This document shows, one piece after another, positions 1 through 9,000 of a stretch of 58,175 nucleotides of DNA. How positions within the stretch are numbered: the stretch's first letter is position 1; each line of letters begins with the position of its first letter. The notes beneath the pieces are model-generated. The model worked only from the letters and a program-made list of their open reading frames with translations. It was not told where the DNA came from and searched no databases. The stretch comes from Chloroflexota bacterium (GTDB lineage: Bacteria; Chloroflexota; UBA11872; VXOZ01). The position numbers were made by a program, and so were the translations under genes. Where the stretch lies: NCBI GenBank assembly GCA_012270555.1, contig JAAXIC010000031.1:1-58175 (forward strand). The letters are read 5' to 3'.

Positions 1-280
1 CGCCGCCGTGGCTGCCCATGGCCGGCACGATGAAGGGTTCGGCGCCAAGCTTTCTTATCTCATGCGCCGCCGCTTTCAGCACCTGGTCAATGCGGTTGAT
101 ACCGCGGCTGCCACCGGTCAGGGCGACGCGCTTGCCCGGTTGTATGGTCTCGCGGATTTCGGGTCGCGCAAACTCCTCGGCAACGGCGGCAGCCACGTCA
201 TCGATGGTGGCGGTTACCAGCTCTTGCCGCATCCGCACCCAGCGCGGGAGCCTTCCCCGCTCGAATATCTCCAGACCCAT
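1..280 (-). CDS. LarA/DUF2088-like protein (lactate racemase family), N-terminal part only
   Basis: The frame is open from an ATG at 278-280 to the window edge, giving 93 residues of an incomplete protein. The start is supported by a GGGAG ribosome binding site just upstream on the minus strand. The translated end reads AEPFIVPAMGSHGG after a VALTGGSRGI segment; this pairing is what I know from the N-terminal domain of DUF2088 proteins, the family of the nickel-pincer lactate racemase LarA. The catalytic C-terminal half lies outside the window, so whether it is a racemase or one of the many uncharacterised paralogues cannot be decided. It is downstream of dnaX on the same strand with a 212-bp gap. 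Confidence 0.7.
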   Translation of the reverse strand, partial: MGLEIFERGRLPRWVRMRQELVTATIDDVAAAVAEEFARPEIRETIQPGKRVALTGGSRGINRIDQVLKAAAHEIRKLGAEPFIVPAMGSHGG

Positions 281-492
281 TGTTCCTATCTCCCCTCTGC
301 GACGTGCCGCCGCGCAATTCCTCTCCAGAGTCTCAAATCGCGCCGTATCGTTTCAGCCTTGGTTCACCTTGTCTAATGTACCACTGCCTTGTGAATGTTG
401 CCTGCTTTGCAGCCGCAAGCTTGCCTGCTCATACGCGGTACGGCGAGCAATGTGGACGTAATGCGCATTGGCCCGCTCGTCCGCCTCAGCCT

Positions 493-2196
493 TCATTGTG
501 CGGATGGTAAACTTTCCTCATCGGCATTCTCATAGGTGGTCGTACCGGGAAAGAGTTGCTGGGCCTTGCGCACCACCGGGTCATGCGCCGGGTCCTTCTC
601 ATAGGCGCTCGCCGGTGAATCCCTCTGCACCAGTGTGCATTCGACAGAGAAGTGACGGCCAATGGTCTGCGCGATAGCTTTCTCTACCAGAATGAGATTG
701 TCGGGCTGGCGCACTTGGTCGCGGTGCCACGCGTGCGCAAACTCCAGCGTTAGCACCCGGTCCTGTACGGCTATCGGCGTGCAGTCGCGCAACACGCCGC
801 GCAGGTGCACGTTCGGTCGGCGGAAGGAGTCCACCACGGCATCCCAGCGCTGTTGGATCTCTGCGAGCGGTGTGTCCGCAGCCTCTGCGGCAGCAGTGGC
901 ACTCGGTGGCAATTCAGTGGTTTTGGTCGCGGCGGCAGACGGGTCACTTGAGGTTTCCGTTGCATCCGCAGTGTTGGTCGCGTCTGCCGGTGGCGTGCCA
1001 GCCGCAGTTGCACTCGCCGGAGGCGCTGACTGCGGGGCAGCCTGTGGGGGAGACGTTGGGGCAGTCTGTCGTGAGGCAGGCATAGGAGCCGGTGATGCGC
1101 TTGGAGATTCATCTTTAGCGCAAAACTCCACCAAAGCCAGCTCAACGGGAAGCTGCGGAAAGACTCCCAAGCGCAGTGCTTGTTCGGCCTCAGAAAAGAG
1201 CCGAATGGCTTGCACAATCTCGGAAAGCGAGATGCGCTCCGCCAAGCCGTCCATGAGCGCGGCCTCCTCCTCGCTCATCTCGAGAAGCTCGGCGGCTTCC
1301 ATGCCGCTCTTGTGGAGCAGCGTCCCCCGCAGATAACGGATGGTCTCGCGGGCAAATTGCCGCATGTCCAGGCCCTGGTCCGCGGCTTGCGAAAGCACGC
1401 GCAGGCCCTCCTTGGTGTCGCGGCGCGCCAGGGTGTCGACAAATTCCGCCACCACCGCCGTGTGGGCCAGCCCCAGCATCTCCCGCACTGCGGCTGCGGA
1501 CACGCCATCCTCGGCGTAGATGATGGCCTGGTCGAAGAGGCTCACGGCGTCGCGGGCACTGCCGCCGGCCATGCGCGCGAGGATGTTCAAGGCTTCCGTT
1601 TCGGCGGCCACCTTTTCCGCCTCGGCGATCTCCTGCAGGCGTCCCACCAGCGACCGCACGGGAATGCGGCGAAAATCAAACCGCTGGCACCGCGATAGGA
1701 TGGTGGGCAGCACGCGGTGGATTTCAGTGGTTGCCAGCACGAAGACGGCGTGGTCCGGCGGCTCTTCCAGGGTCTTCAAGAGCGCGTTCGAGGCTTCCGG
1801 CGTGAGTTGGTGCACCTCGTCGATGAGGTAGAACTTGTAGCGGCCACTCACGGGCGCAAAGTTCACCCGCTCCCGCAGGTCGCGGATGTCCTCGATCCCA
1901 CGATTGGAGGCGGCGTCGAGCTCCACGAGGTCGAGAAAGCGGCCCTCCACGATGTCCGTGCAGGCGTCGCACTTGCCGCAGGGCTCCGGCTGGACGCCCT
2001 GCAGGCAGTTGAGGGCTTTCGCCAGGATGCGCGCCAAGGAGGTCTTGCCCGAGCCGCGCGGCCCCGCAAAGATGTAGGCATGTGCCACCTGCCCCGACGC
2101 CAGGGAGTTCTGTAGCGTGCGCACCGTCGGTTCCTGCCCGACCACATCGGCAAAAGCCTGCGGCCGCCACTTGTTGTACAACACCACCCGTGACAC
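493..2196 (-). CDS. dnaX: DNA polymerase III subunit gamma/tau
   Basis: Clamp-loader ATPase that places the sliding clamp on primed DNA in the Pol III holoenzyme. The protein opens VVLYNKWRPQAFADVVGQE, the family signature. It has a Walker A motif GPRGSGKT at about residues 45-52, zinc cysteines CGKCDAC at about 73-79, a DEVH Walker B at about 126-129 and an SRC sensor segment near 168-170. A Pro/Ala/Thr-rich linker (about 365-450) precedes a tau-like C-terminal domain. The longest frame begins with TTG at 2220, but GTG at 2196 has AGGAG ten bases upstream and gives the usual family N-terminus, so I chose it (567 aa). The gene follows the SRP RNA on the same strand, a neighbourhood also known from Bacillus. 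I see no frameshift site that would clearly make a separate gamma form. Confidence 0.96.
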   Translation of the reverse strand: MSRVVLYNKWRPQAFADVVGQEPTVRTLQNSLASGQVAHAYIFAGPRGSGKTSLARILAKALNCLQGVQPEPCGKCDACTDIVEGRFLDLVELDAASNRGIEDIRDLRERVNFAPVSGRYKFYLIDEVHQLTPEASNALLKTLEEPPDHAVFVLATTEIHRVLPTILSRCQRFDFRRIPVRSLVGRLQEIAEAEKVAAETEALNILARMAGGSARDAVSLFDQAIIYAEDGVSAAAVREMLGLAHTAVVAEFVDTLARRDTKEGLRVLSQAADQGLDMRQFARETIRYLRGTLLHKSGMEAAELLEMSEEEAALMDGLAERISLSEIVQAIRLFSEAEQALRLGVFPQLPVELALVEFCAKDESPSASPAPMPASRQTAPTSPPQAAPQSAPPASATAAGTPPADATNTADATETSSDPSAAATKTTELPPSATAAAEAADTPLAEIQQRWDAVVDSFRRPNVHLRGVLRDCTPIAVQDRVLTLEFAHAWHRDQVRQPDNLILVEKAIAQTIGRHFSVECTLVQRDSPASAYEKDPAHDPVVRKAQQLFPGTTTYENADEESLPSAQ

Positions 2197-2741
2197 GGAC
2201 GAGAGACTCCTCGTTTCCAACTAGAGCACGCTGCTCTCCAACGAACAACAGCGCCACATGCAAGAATTCACCAAGACCAGCCAAACCAAACGTCTCGTAA
2301 TCCCTGTGTTGAATTCTACGTTATTCCGCGCGCAGCGAGGAGTCTAGAATTCATGGTTACAGAGATTAAGTCCCTCAAATCACTCCGTCGATACGGTGAA
2401 AAAAGTACGCCGGGGGATAAATGCATGCATTACGGCAGCAGGGAAAAGGAGAGGTCCTTGGGGACTGTCATTCCGGCGAAAAGCCTGCCCCGTACTCGAT
2501 ACGGCGTATCGAATGATTCGGGGCCGGAATCCATCTTCACCGTTTTCTCCACGAGGATCCTGTCTGAAGTAACGAAAAGGGAATGCGCCGGCATGAAGAG
2601 GAAAAATTCACTTCCGCTGTATGCAACGCAAGCCTACGCGGAACGGCGTAAAGTGCGACTCGAATGCAGTACGCGGGTGGCATCCGGTCTTGCCGGATAG
2701 CCCGAAAGACCGCCACATCACCGCGGCGCTAGAGACGTAAA
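2197..2741. other. Intergenic region between dnaX and the SRP RNA
   Basis: No convincing gene. It contains a hairpin repeat of the ATTCC/GGAAT family at 2466-2540. The plus-strand open frame at 2353-2700 runs through that repeat and has no recognisable protein features, so I do not call it. Confidence 0.6.
2466..2540. repeat. Hairpin repeat, family A (GTCATTCC...GGAATCCATC)
   Basis: Outer arms GTCATTCCGGC and GCCGGAATCCATC enclose an inner palindrome built around CCCGTACTCGATACGG and GGGG. The same outer arms recur at about 10.8, 15.2, 19.4, 21.1 and 41.25 kb, always between genes. It probably folds as a stem-loop in transcripts. Confidence 0.75.
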
Positions 2742-3015
2742 GAGGCCGTGCCTTTCCTTCGATCCCGCTCCCTGAAGCGCTTACGTGGCGCTAGCTCCGG
2801 CCAAGCTTCCTTGCGGCACCCGAGAGTTACCGCTTACCGCTGCTTCCTTCCGGACCTGACGGGGTTCACGGCCTCTCGCCGCGCAAGACCCAGCCATCAA
2901 CGCCGCTTACCACGCAGCAGCCTCCAACGAACGCGAACCTCACGGAAAGCTGTCAACCCCGCTATAGCGGATTGCGGGTGCAGGGCACCGCTAGTTCCCC
3001 GTCTAGCACGGCCTC
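2742..3015 (-). ncRNA. ffs: Signal recognition particle RNA, large bacterial type
   Basis: RNA scaffold of the signal recognition particle, which binds Ffh and targets nascent membrane proteins. On the minus strand the conserved apical core GTCAGGTCCGGAAGGAAGCA is present at about 2840-2863, flanked by arms that pair as CTTGCG/CGCAAG. The 5' part contains GCGGTGCCCTGCACCCGCAA and a CCGCTATAGCGGGG segment, the Alu-like portion of long SRP RNAs of Bacillus and Thermus. The two ends, GAGGCCGTGC and GCACGGCCTC, are exact complements and fix the ends at about 3015 and 2742, for 274 nt. The form is therefore the large one and not the roughly 110-nt E. coli type. The exact ends are inferred from pairing. 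Confidence 0.95.
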
Positions 3016-3258
3016 ATGACTCATGCTACGCAAAGGTAGGCAAGAGCGTCAAGCAATCACACTGATACTTGGTTTAAACAAAGACAAAACTTAAGTATCG
3101 TAGAACTCATTTTCAATGCGGCAACCCAATTTCGATTTCCAGTTGATGTATTTGTGTCACCATGAGAGTGATCGAGCCACCGTGCGAATTGGTGACAGAT
3201 TCGTGAGCCGCATCGCGCCAGAGATTGGGTGAGAAAGGTGATTCTTTAATCGAGAATT

Positions 3259-4731
3259 CTAAGTGGTGCGGACTGGCTGATGGAGGTCAATCAACCCAGC
3301 AATGTGGTCAATTATGTTGTCCCAGAAGTTCAGCATGTTTGCTGAACTAGAGAGTTCAAGCAGCCTGGCTATTCTCCTATCGTCCGATTTCTGAGTTCTT
3401 TCAGATAGGTAGTCTGGATGGGTAAAGCGTGAGTTGTCTAGCTTTAGTTTCAGTTGGTCCAGAGCTGACGAAGGTTCAGAGGCGTCGTAAATCTGCTTCT
3501 CTGCACGATACAACTGGCTCTCAATTCTATCCAATATACTCACTAAGCCAATAGTGGGGCTCGCGGTAAAGTCTGATTCTCCAAGTGAAATCGCTTTCTC
3601 AACGTAGTCGATAACGTCACTTGCACGGCAATCCCCATGTATAAAATGCCGATACAATGTGGTATTGATGAGTTTCAGTGGTATGAGTAGACCGAGCAGC
3701 CAAGGAAAGAAGCTTTGCTGAGGACCTAGGCTCTTTCCTACTAATGCAATCGTGCGAACACAGTAGTCCATGTCCCGAAGGGAGAGACCAAGTCGGCCCC
3801 ATAGTATTGGCATATACTTGTGAAGCAATTGAAACTCGTCTAGTCGGGAGTTGGAAGTAGCTTCTTTATCCAACGACTGAAAGAACTCTGCAAACCCAAA
3901 TCTTCCCATTAGATTCCTGCAAAATAGCTCTGAGTTTACATTTGGCAGCGAGAATTCCATATCGAAAAACCTTCTTAAATAGATGCTAGATTCGATCTCC
4001 CCATATACCGATTGGAGTGCCAAACAAAGCTCTCGCCGGTTGACTCCAAAGACGAACACTACATTGGGAACATCGAATATGTGCTTTACCCTTTCCAGGA
4101 GTTCGATGGCAAAAGTAGGGCGGCACCGATCGAGCTCATCAATGATGAAAACTAAAGGGTGCCCGGTTTCCATGAGAACTGTAGAAGCTAGTTCCCCTAT
4201 GCCTTTACTTAATCTATCCTTCGTTGCTCTGTGGTCGAGGTACTCCGCTAATAGATCTCTCTCAGACTGTTCCTTACTTTCAAGTTCCAGCACTAATCCA
4301 GTGTGCTTCTCTAGCACACTGATGACGTTCCGTTTTAGCAAGGGGATTGCGACGCATGCAAGCTTCTCAGCAAGTTGCTGTAGCTCGCCTTCTTCTTTGA
4401 AGTGTTCGGAAATTTGCCCGATAATGGCTAGGAGAGGGTCGTCACAAAAGTCGTCTTCCCAAGCATTGAAGTAAATAGCGCTAAAGCCTTGCTTCTGCAA
4501 GTCAGCCTGCCAGCGCTTCAACAGGAACGTCTTACCGGTACCCCAATCCCCATCAATGCTAACCACAAACGGCACCTCCTGATGTTGGATGAGCTTGGTC
4601 AGCCGTGCAGCGATATCTCTCCGGCGGAGAATGTCGTCGCCCCAGGGGTCGTCCGACACCACGTCTGGCTCGGGTAACTTCAGCGCTAGTTGGTTTCGAT
4701 GATTTGATTGAGTTGATGTTTCTTCGATCAT
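3259..4731 (-). CDS. KAP family P-loop NTPase
   Basis: Predicted STAND/KAP-type ATPase of 490 aa; cellular role unknown. Visible motifs are Walker A GDWGTGKT at residues 61-68, an FNAWEDD segment at 89-94 typical of KAP NTPases, and Walker B LVFIIDELDRCRP at 193-205. The region between Walker A and B, where many KAP proteins carry membrane helices, looks soluble here. The longest frame starts at 4776, but ATG 4731 has AGGAG five bases upstream and is the better start. The gene stands alone between the SRP RNA and iscA, and its DNA is clearly AT-richer than its neighbours, which suggests horizontal acquisition. KAP proteins in other bacteria include phage-exclusion proteins such as PifA; a defence role here is only a hypothesis. 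Confidence 0.88.
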   Translation of the reverse strand: MIEETSTQSNHRNQLALKLPEPDVVSDDPWGDDILRRRDIAARLTKLIQHQEVPFVVSIDGDWGTGKTFLLKRWQADLQKQGFSAIYFNAWEDDFCDDPLLAIIGQISEHFKEEGELQQLAEKLACVAIPLLKRNVISVLEKHTGLVLELESKEQSERDLLAEYLDHRATKDRLSKGIGELASTVLMETGHPLVFIIDELDRCRPTFAIELLERVKHIFDVPNVVFVFGVNRRELCLALQSVYGEIESSIYLRRFFDMEFSLPNVNSELFCRNLMGRFGFAEFFQSLDKEATSNSRLDEFQLLHKYMPILWGRLGLSLRDMDYCVRTIALVGKSLGPQQSFFPWLLGLLIPLKLINTTLYRHFIHGDCRASDVIDYVEKAISLGESDFTASPTIGLVSILDRIESQLYRAEKQIYDASEPSSALDQLKLKLDNSRFTHPDYLSERTQKSDDRRIARLLELSSSANMLNFWDNIIDHIAGLIDLHQPVRTT

Positions 4732-5193
4732 CTTGCTCCTTCGCAGGTGTACACTTACTCGCCCTCCGGCATGCAATCGAACTCACTTTGGTGAGTTAAT
4801 TGGGTCCTGACTGCTGAGCCAGGCCTTGAGCCCAATCGCTAGCAGTCGCTGCTTCAATTCATTATACAACTCGTTTTGACGCTACTACTCTTGAGGACTA
4901 CACTTTGGCCAGCGGGCATGTATCAGATTGAGGGGTGATAGAAGAAAGTATCATCTGAAGAGAGACTCGCTTCGCTTTTGATCTTTGTGCCTATAGCTGT
5001 CATTACACTTGGCATGTATCCGTTTCGCTTCTATGTCACGACAAAGCGGGAGGAAATTGGTTTATTGAGACAAATCAACGAAAAGCTAGATCGAAAGCTG
5101 TAATTCTGTGTGCGTAGTTTGCGCGTAGGATGTATAATGAAGTCGAAGCGGTGTTAGCTAGTCGGTCTTGAGCTGGAATTAGGTTTGACCCAG
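4732..5193. other. AT-rich intergenic region with a candidate -10 element
   Basis: No confident gene. A TATAAT box at 5133-5138 lies about 55 bases before the iscA start and is the best promoter candidate, although no good -35 is seen at 16-18 bp. One short frame at 4978-5103 is listed separately. Confidence 0.5.
4978..5103 (+). CDS. Possible 41-residue membrane peptide or gene remnant
   Basis: A short frame with a TTG start encodes one hydrophobic helix (FVPIAVITLGMYPF) followed by a charged tail (TTKREEIGLLRQINEKL), then TAA. This arrangement resembles the C-terminus of major-facilitator permeases, where a last helix is followed by a basic amphipathic tail. There is no clear ribosome binding site and a stop lies only 36 bases upstream in frame. 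It could be the eroded 3' end of a lost transporter gene, a real small protein, or chance. It lies in the same AT-rich patch as the KAP NTPase. Confidence 0.2.
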   Translation: MIFVPIAVITLGMYPFRFYVTTKREEIGLLRQINEKLDRKL

Positions 5194-5550
5194 ATGCTAT
5201 CCATGACTCCGACAGCGGTGGAGCAACTGAAGAGCTTGATGACGCAGGAGAACCCGGATGCGGGGTTGCGGGTGTTTGTGTCGCCGGGTGGGTGCTCGGG
5301 GTTTCAGTACGGCATGTCCATGGAGGAGCGCGCGGACGACGGTGACGAGGTAATCGAGAACGAAGGCGTGCGCGTGTTTGTGGACCCGTTCAGCCTCATG
5401 TACCTCAGCGGCTCGGAGATCGACTTCAGCAACGCCTTGATTGGCGGCGGGTTTACTATTCTCAATCCCAACGCCGCGCAGTCGTGCTCGTGCGGCCAGT
5501 CGTTCGATACGGCGGAGAGCGCTGGTCAGGCGCGGCCGTGTAGTACGTGA
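5194..5550 (+). CDS. Iron-sulfur cluster assembly/carrier protein, IscA/ErpA (HesB) family
   Basis: A-type carrier that delivers Fe-S clusters to client proteins. It has 118 aa with the three family cysteines: C34 in PGGCSGFQYG and C98/C100 in SCSCG. Both are in the expected C-x(63)-C-x-C spacing. ATG 5194 is preferred because AGG lies ten bases upstream; a TTG at 5185 in the same frame sits too close to that AGG. A good rho-independent terminator follows at 5576-5609, so it is likely a single-gene unit. Likely clients in this window include IspH. The second HesB-like protein at 49556 lacks all the cysteines. Confidence 0.92.
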   Translation: MLSMTPTAVEQLKSLMTQENPDAGLRVFVSPGGCSGFQYGMSMEERADDGDEVIENEGVRVFVDPFSLMYLSGSEIDFSNALIGGGFTILNPNAAQSCSCGQSFDTAESAGQARPCST

Positions 5551-5575
5551 CCGGTACCGATAGGCCGGCTTGTGA

Positions 5576-5609
5576 AGTCCTGCTTCTCGTAAGCGGGGCT
5601 TTTTCTTTT
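5576..5609 (+). terminator. Rho-independent terminator after iscA
   Basis: A ten-pair stem, AGTCCTGCTT / AAGCGGGGCT with some G-U pairs and loop CTCGT, is followed directly by TTTTCTTTT. It begins 25 bases after the iscA stop. Confidence 0.85.
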
Positions 5610-6060
5610 GGTGAATGGGGATTCTTGTCGTGCAGAGCCTGTCGAAGCATGAATGGAGAGAATAGGGTGCGGAGTTGCTATCCGTTACCTCCGCCGTTCA
5701 CCCTTCGACGATGCTCAGGGCGAACGGCTTGGTCACGCTATTCTCATAGCAATGGCGGACTGGGTTCCGCGTCTTCTGCGGAGGCGAGCTAGCGCGAGAG
5801 TGACGAATACTAGTTGCTAATTGCGCTCCGGGCCGTGTCGGATTTGGCGGCTGTGCCACCCGCGTAAAGCGGCGAATTTTCCGCAGGTTTTCTTAACTCC
5901 TGCGAGTCCCTTACGGCAGGCGGAATCGAGCGATGTATGGTTCGTTAAGCACTGTTGGTCAAGACTGTTATTCACTTTCATTCAATTCGTATTCTAGGTA
6001 TCCTTGTCTAAGCACTTCTCCCAATTGGCGTAAAGCCAATCCTAGGAGCCGTCTGCCTGC
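5610..6060. other. Intergenic region before dnaE
   Basis: Contains the composite hairpin repeat described separately at 5627-5748, then about 310 bases of unremarkable sequence up to the dnaE start. I cannot name a convincing promoter with good spacing. Confidence 0.5.
5627..5748 (-). repeat. Composite hairpin repeat, family B, copy 1
   Basis: On the minus strand it reads GAATAGCGTGACCAAGCCGT, then TTCGCCCTGAGCATCGTCGA, AGGGTGAACGG and a second module containing TTCATGCTTCGACAGGCTC. The same order of modules is found on the plus strand at 41071-41205. The core TTCG(A)C..GCTCAGGGCGAACGG also occurs singly near 23.27 and 24.39 kb. Confidence 0.8.
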
Positions 6061-9000
6061 ATGAAGCAATTTACCCACCTGCATCTGCATACCCATTACA
6101 GCCTGCTCGACGGCATGAGCCGCATGCCGGAATTGATGGACTGCGCCAAGGAATTGGGCTTTGAAGCCATTGCCCTTACCGATCACGGCGTGCTCTACGG
6201 CGCTATCGAGTTCTATGAAGAGGCGCGCAGCCGGGGCATCAAGCCGATCATTGGCTGCGAGGTGTACGTGGCCACGCGCTCGCGCTTCGACAAGGAGCCC
6301 AAGCTGGACGACCGGCAGTACCACCTCACGCTCCTGGCCAAGGACAACCAGGGCTACAGCAATCTCGTCAAGCTGGCGACGCAGGCGCAGTTAGAGGGCT
6401 TCTACTACAAGCCGCGGGTGGACCACGAACTGCTGGAGCAGTATCACGAGGGCCTGATTTGCCTCTCCGGCTGTCCGTCGGGCGAGATTCCGCGCGCGCT
6501 CCAGGACGGCAACGAGGCAAAGGCGCGGGAACTGGCGCTCCGCTACCGCGACCTGTTCGGCCCGGATAACTTCTACATCGAAATCCAAGACCACGATATG
6601 GACTGGGAGCGGGAAGTAACCGGCAAGCTCGTGAAGCTGGCGCGTGACCTGGACCTGCCGCTGGTGGCCACGAACGACGGGCACTATACGCGCCGCGAGG
6701 ATGCCGAGGCCCACGACGTGCTCCTGTGCATCCAGACAAACAGCAACGTCAATGATGCCAACCGCATGCGCATGGAGACCGAGGAGTTCTACTTGCGCAG
6801 CGCCGACGAGATGTGGGAACGGTTCGCGGAGCTACCCGAAGCCTTGACGAACACGATGAAGATCGCGGAGCAATGTAACGTAGAACTCGCTCTCGACCAG
6901 CGCATTCTGCCCCACTTCGAGGTGCCGGCGGGACACGACGAGCGCTCATATCTGCATGAGGTCTGCACCGCAGGCCTGGAAAAGCTCTATCCTGACCCCG
7001 ATGCCGCCGCACGCGAGCGCCTGGAATACGAACTGGACGTCATTGGCGACATGGGCTTTTCCTCATACCTCTTGATCGCGGCCGACTTCGTAAACTGGGC
7101 CAAGGAGCAGGGCATTCCTACTACGGTGCGCGGTTCGGCGGCGGGTAGCCTCGTGTGCTACACCGCCGGTATCACCGACATTGACCCCTTGCACTACGGC
7201 CTCATCTTCGAGCGTTTCCTCAATCCCTCACGCTACACCATGCCGGATATCGACGTGGACCTCATGGACGTGCGCCGGGATGAGGTTATCAACTACGTGA
7301 CAGAAAAGTACGGCGCCGATCACGTGGCGCAGATCATCACGTTCGGGACGATGAAGGCCCGGGCGGCGGTGCGCGATGTGGGGCGAGCCCTCGGCATGAC
7401 GTATGGCGAGGTGGACCGCGTCGCCAAGCTGGTCCCCATCATGTCCACGGTGGATGACGCGCTGCGTGAGTCGCAGGACCTGCAGCGAATCGTGGAAGAA
7501 GACCCTCAGGTGAAGCGTCTGCTCGATCTCGCCAAGAATCTGGAAGGCGTGGCGCGCCATGCCTCCACTCATGCAGCGGGGGTGGTGATTTCGCGGGAAC
7601 CGCTCACCGAGTACGTCCCCTTGCAGCGCAACGTCGGCGACGATGGCGTCATGACCCAATTCGAGATGAACGCCATCGAGAAGATCGGCTTGCTTAAGAT
7701 GGATTTCCTTGGGCTGCGCAACCTCACCGTGCTGGACCGCGCCGTGCGTTTTATCGAGGACACGCGCGGTGAGAGCATTGACCTCAAGAAAATCCCACTG
7801 GACGATGGCAAGACCTTCGACCTGCTCTCTTCAGGCGAGACGACCGGCATCTTCCAGTTGGAATCGGACGGCATGCGGCGCTGCGTGAAGGATTTGCAGC
7901 CGGGCCGCATCGAGGACGTGATGGCGCTGGTGGCGCTGTATCGTCCGGGCCCCATGGCGTATATTCCGCAGTACGTCGCACGTCGGCACGGCCGCGAAAA
8001 GGCGGTGGCACGGCATCCCCTGATGTCGGCGGTACTGGAACGCACCTACGGCATCATGGTTTATCAGGAAGACGTGATGGCGGTGGCGCAGGCGGTGGCC
8101 GGCTACACCCTGGCTGAGGCGGACAAGCTCTGCTACGCCGTGCGCAAGAAGATTGCACGCGAGTTGCAGGAACACCGCGACCGCTTCGTGCAGGGCGCGG
8201 TGGAGAACGGTGTAGCGAAGAACCTCGCGGAGGAGATATTCGACGACTTCGAACCCTTTGCGCGCTACGGTTTCAATCAGGCCCATGCCACGTGCTACGG
8301 CACCATCGCCTACCAGACGGCCTATCTCAAGGCGAACTACCCTACCGAGTATATGACGGCGGTTCTCAGCACCGAGCTTGGCAATACGGACAAGATCATC
8401 GAAGCGGTGCGCGAGTGCGGTCGCTTGGAGGTGACGGTGGCGCCGCCGAACGTGAACGAGAGCGAGTCCAACTTCGCCATCAAGGAGGACGCCATCTATT
8501 TCGGGCTTGCCGCCGTGAAGAACGTGGGTACGGCCGCGGCGAAAGCGATTGCCGCGGGGCGTGGCGAGGAACCTTACCAGGACTTCTACGACTTCTGCCT
8601 GCGCATCGACCAGCGGGTCGTGAACCGGCGCGCCTTGGAGAGCCTCATCAAGGTGGGGGCGTTGGACGGCATGGGAGAGCGCGCGGCGCTCCTTGCCAGC
8701 TTGGACGACGTGCTCGCGTCCACACAGAAGGCGCAGAGCATCAGCAACCAAGGCCCTACGCTCTTCGAGACGTTCTTGGGCGAGGAGCAGGCGGCCATGC
8801 TTACCAGCTTCACCCTGCCCGAAACAGAACCGGCAACGCCGGAAGAGAAGGGCATCTGGGAAAAGGAACTGCTGGGCGACTACCTTTCGGAGAACCCTTT
8901 CAAGGCGCATAGTGCACAATTGCGCGCGGCGGCCGATACGTCTACGGCGGAGATCACGAGAGATAGAGAGGGCCAGCGGGTCACCCTGGCCGGTCGGGTT

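Noticed and set aside
8-461. Two plus-strand open frames at the window start
   Set aside because: They overlap the minus-strand LarA-like frame, which has a good ribosome binding site and recognisable family sequence.
2353-2700. Plus-strand frame of 115 codons between dnaX and the SRP RNA
   Set aside because: It runs through a family A hairpin repeat and shows no protein-like pattern or ribosome binding site.
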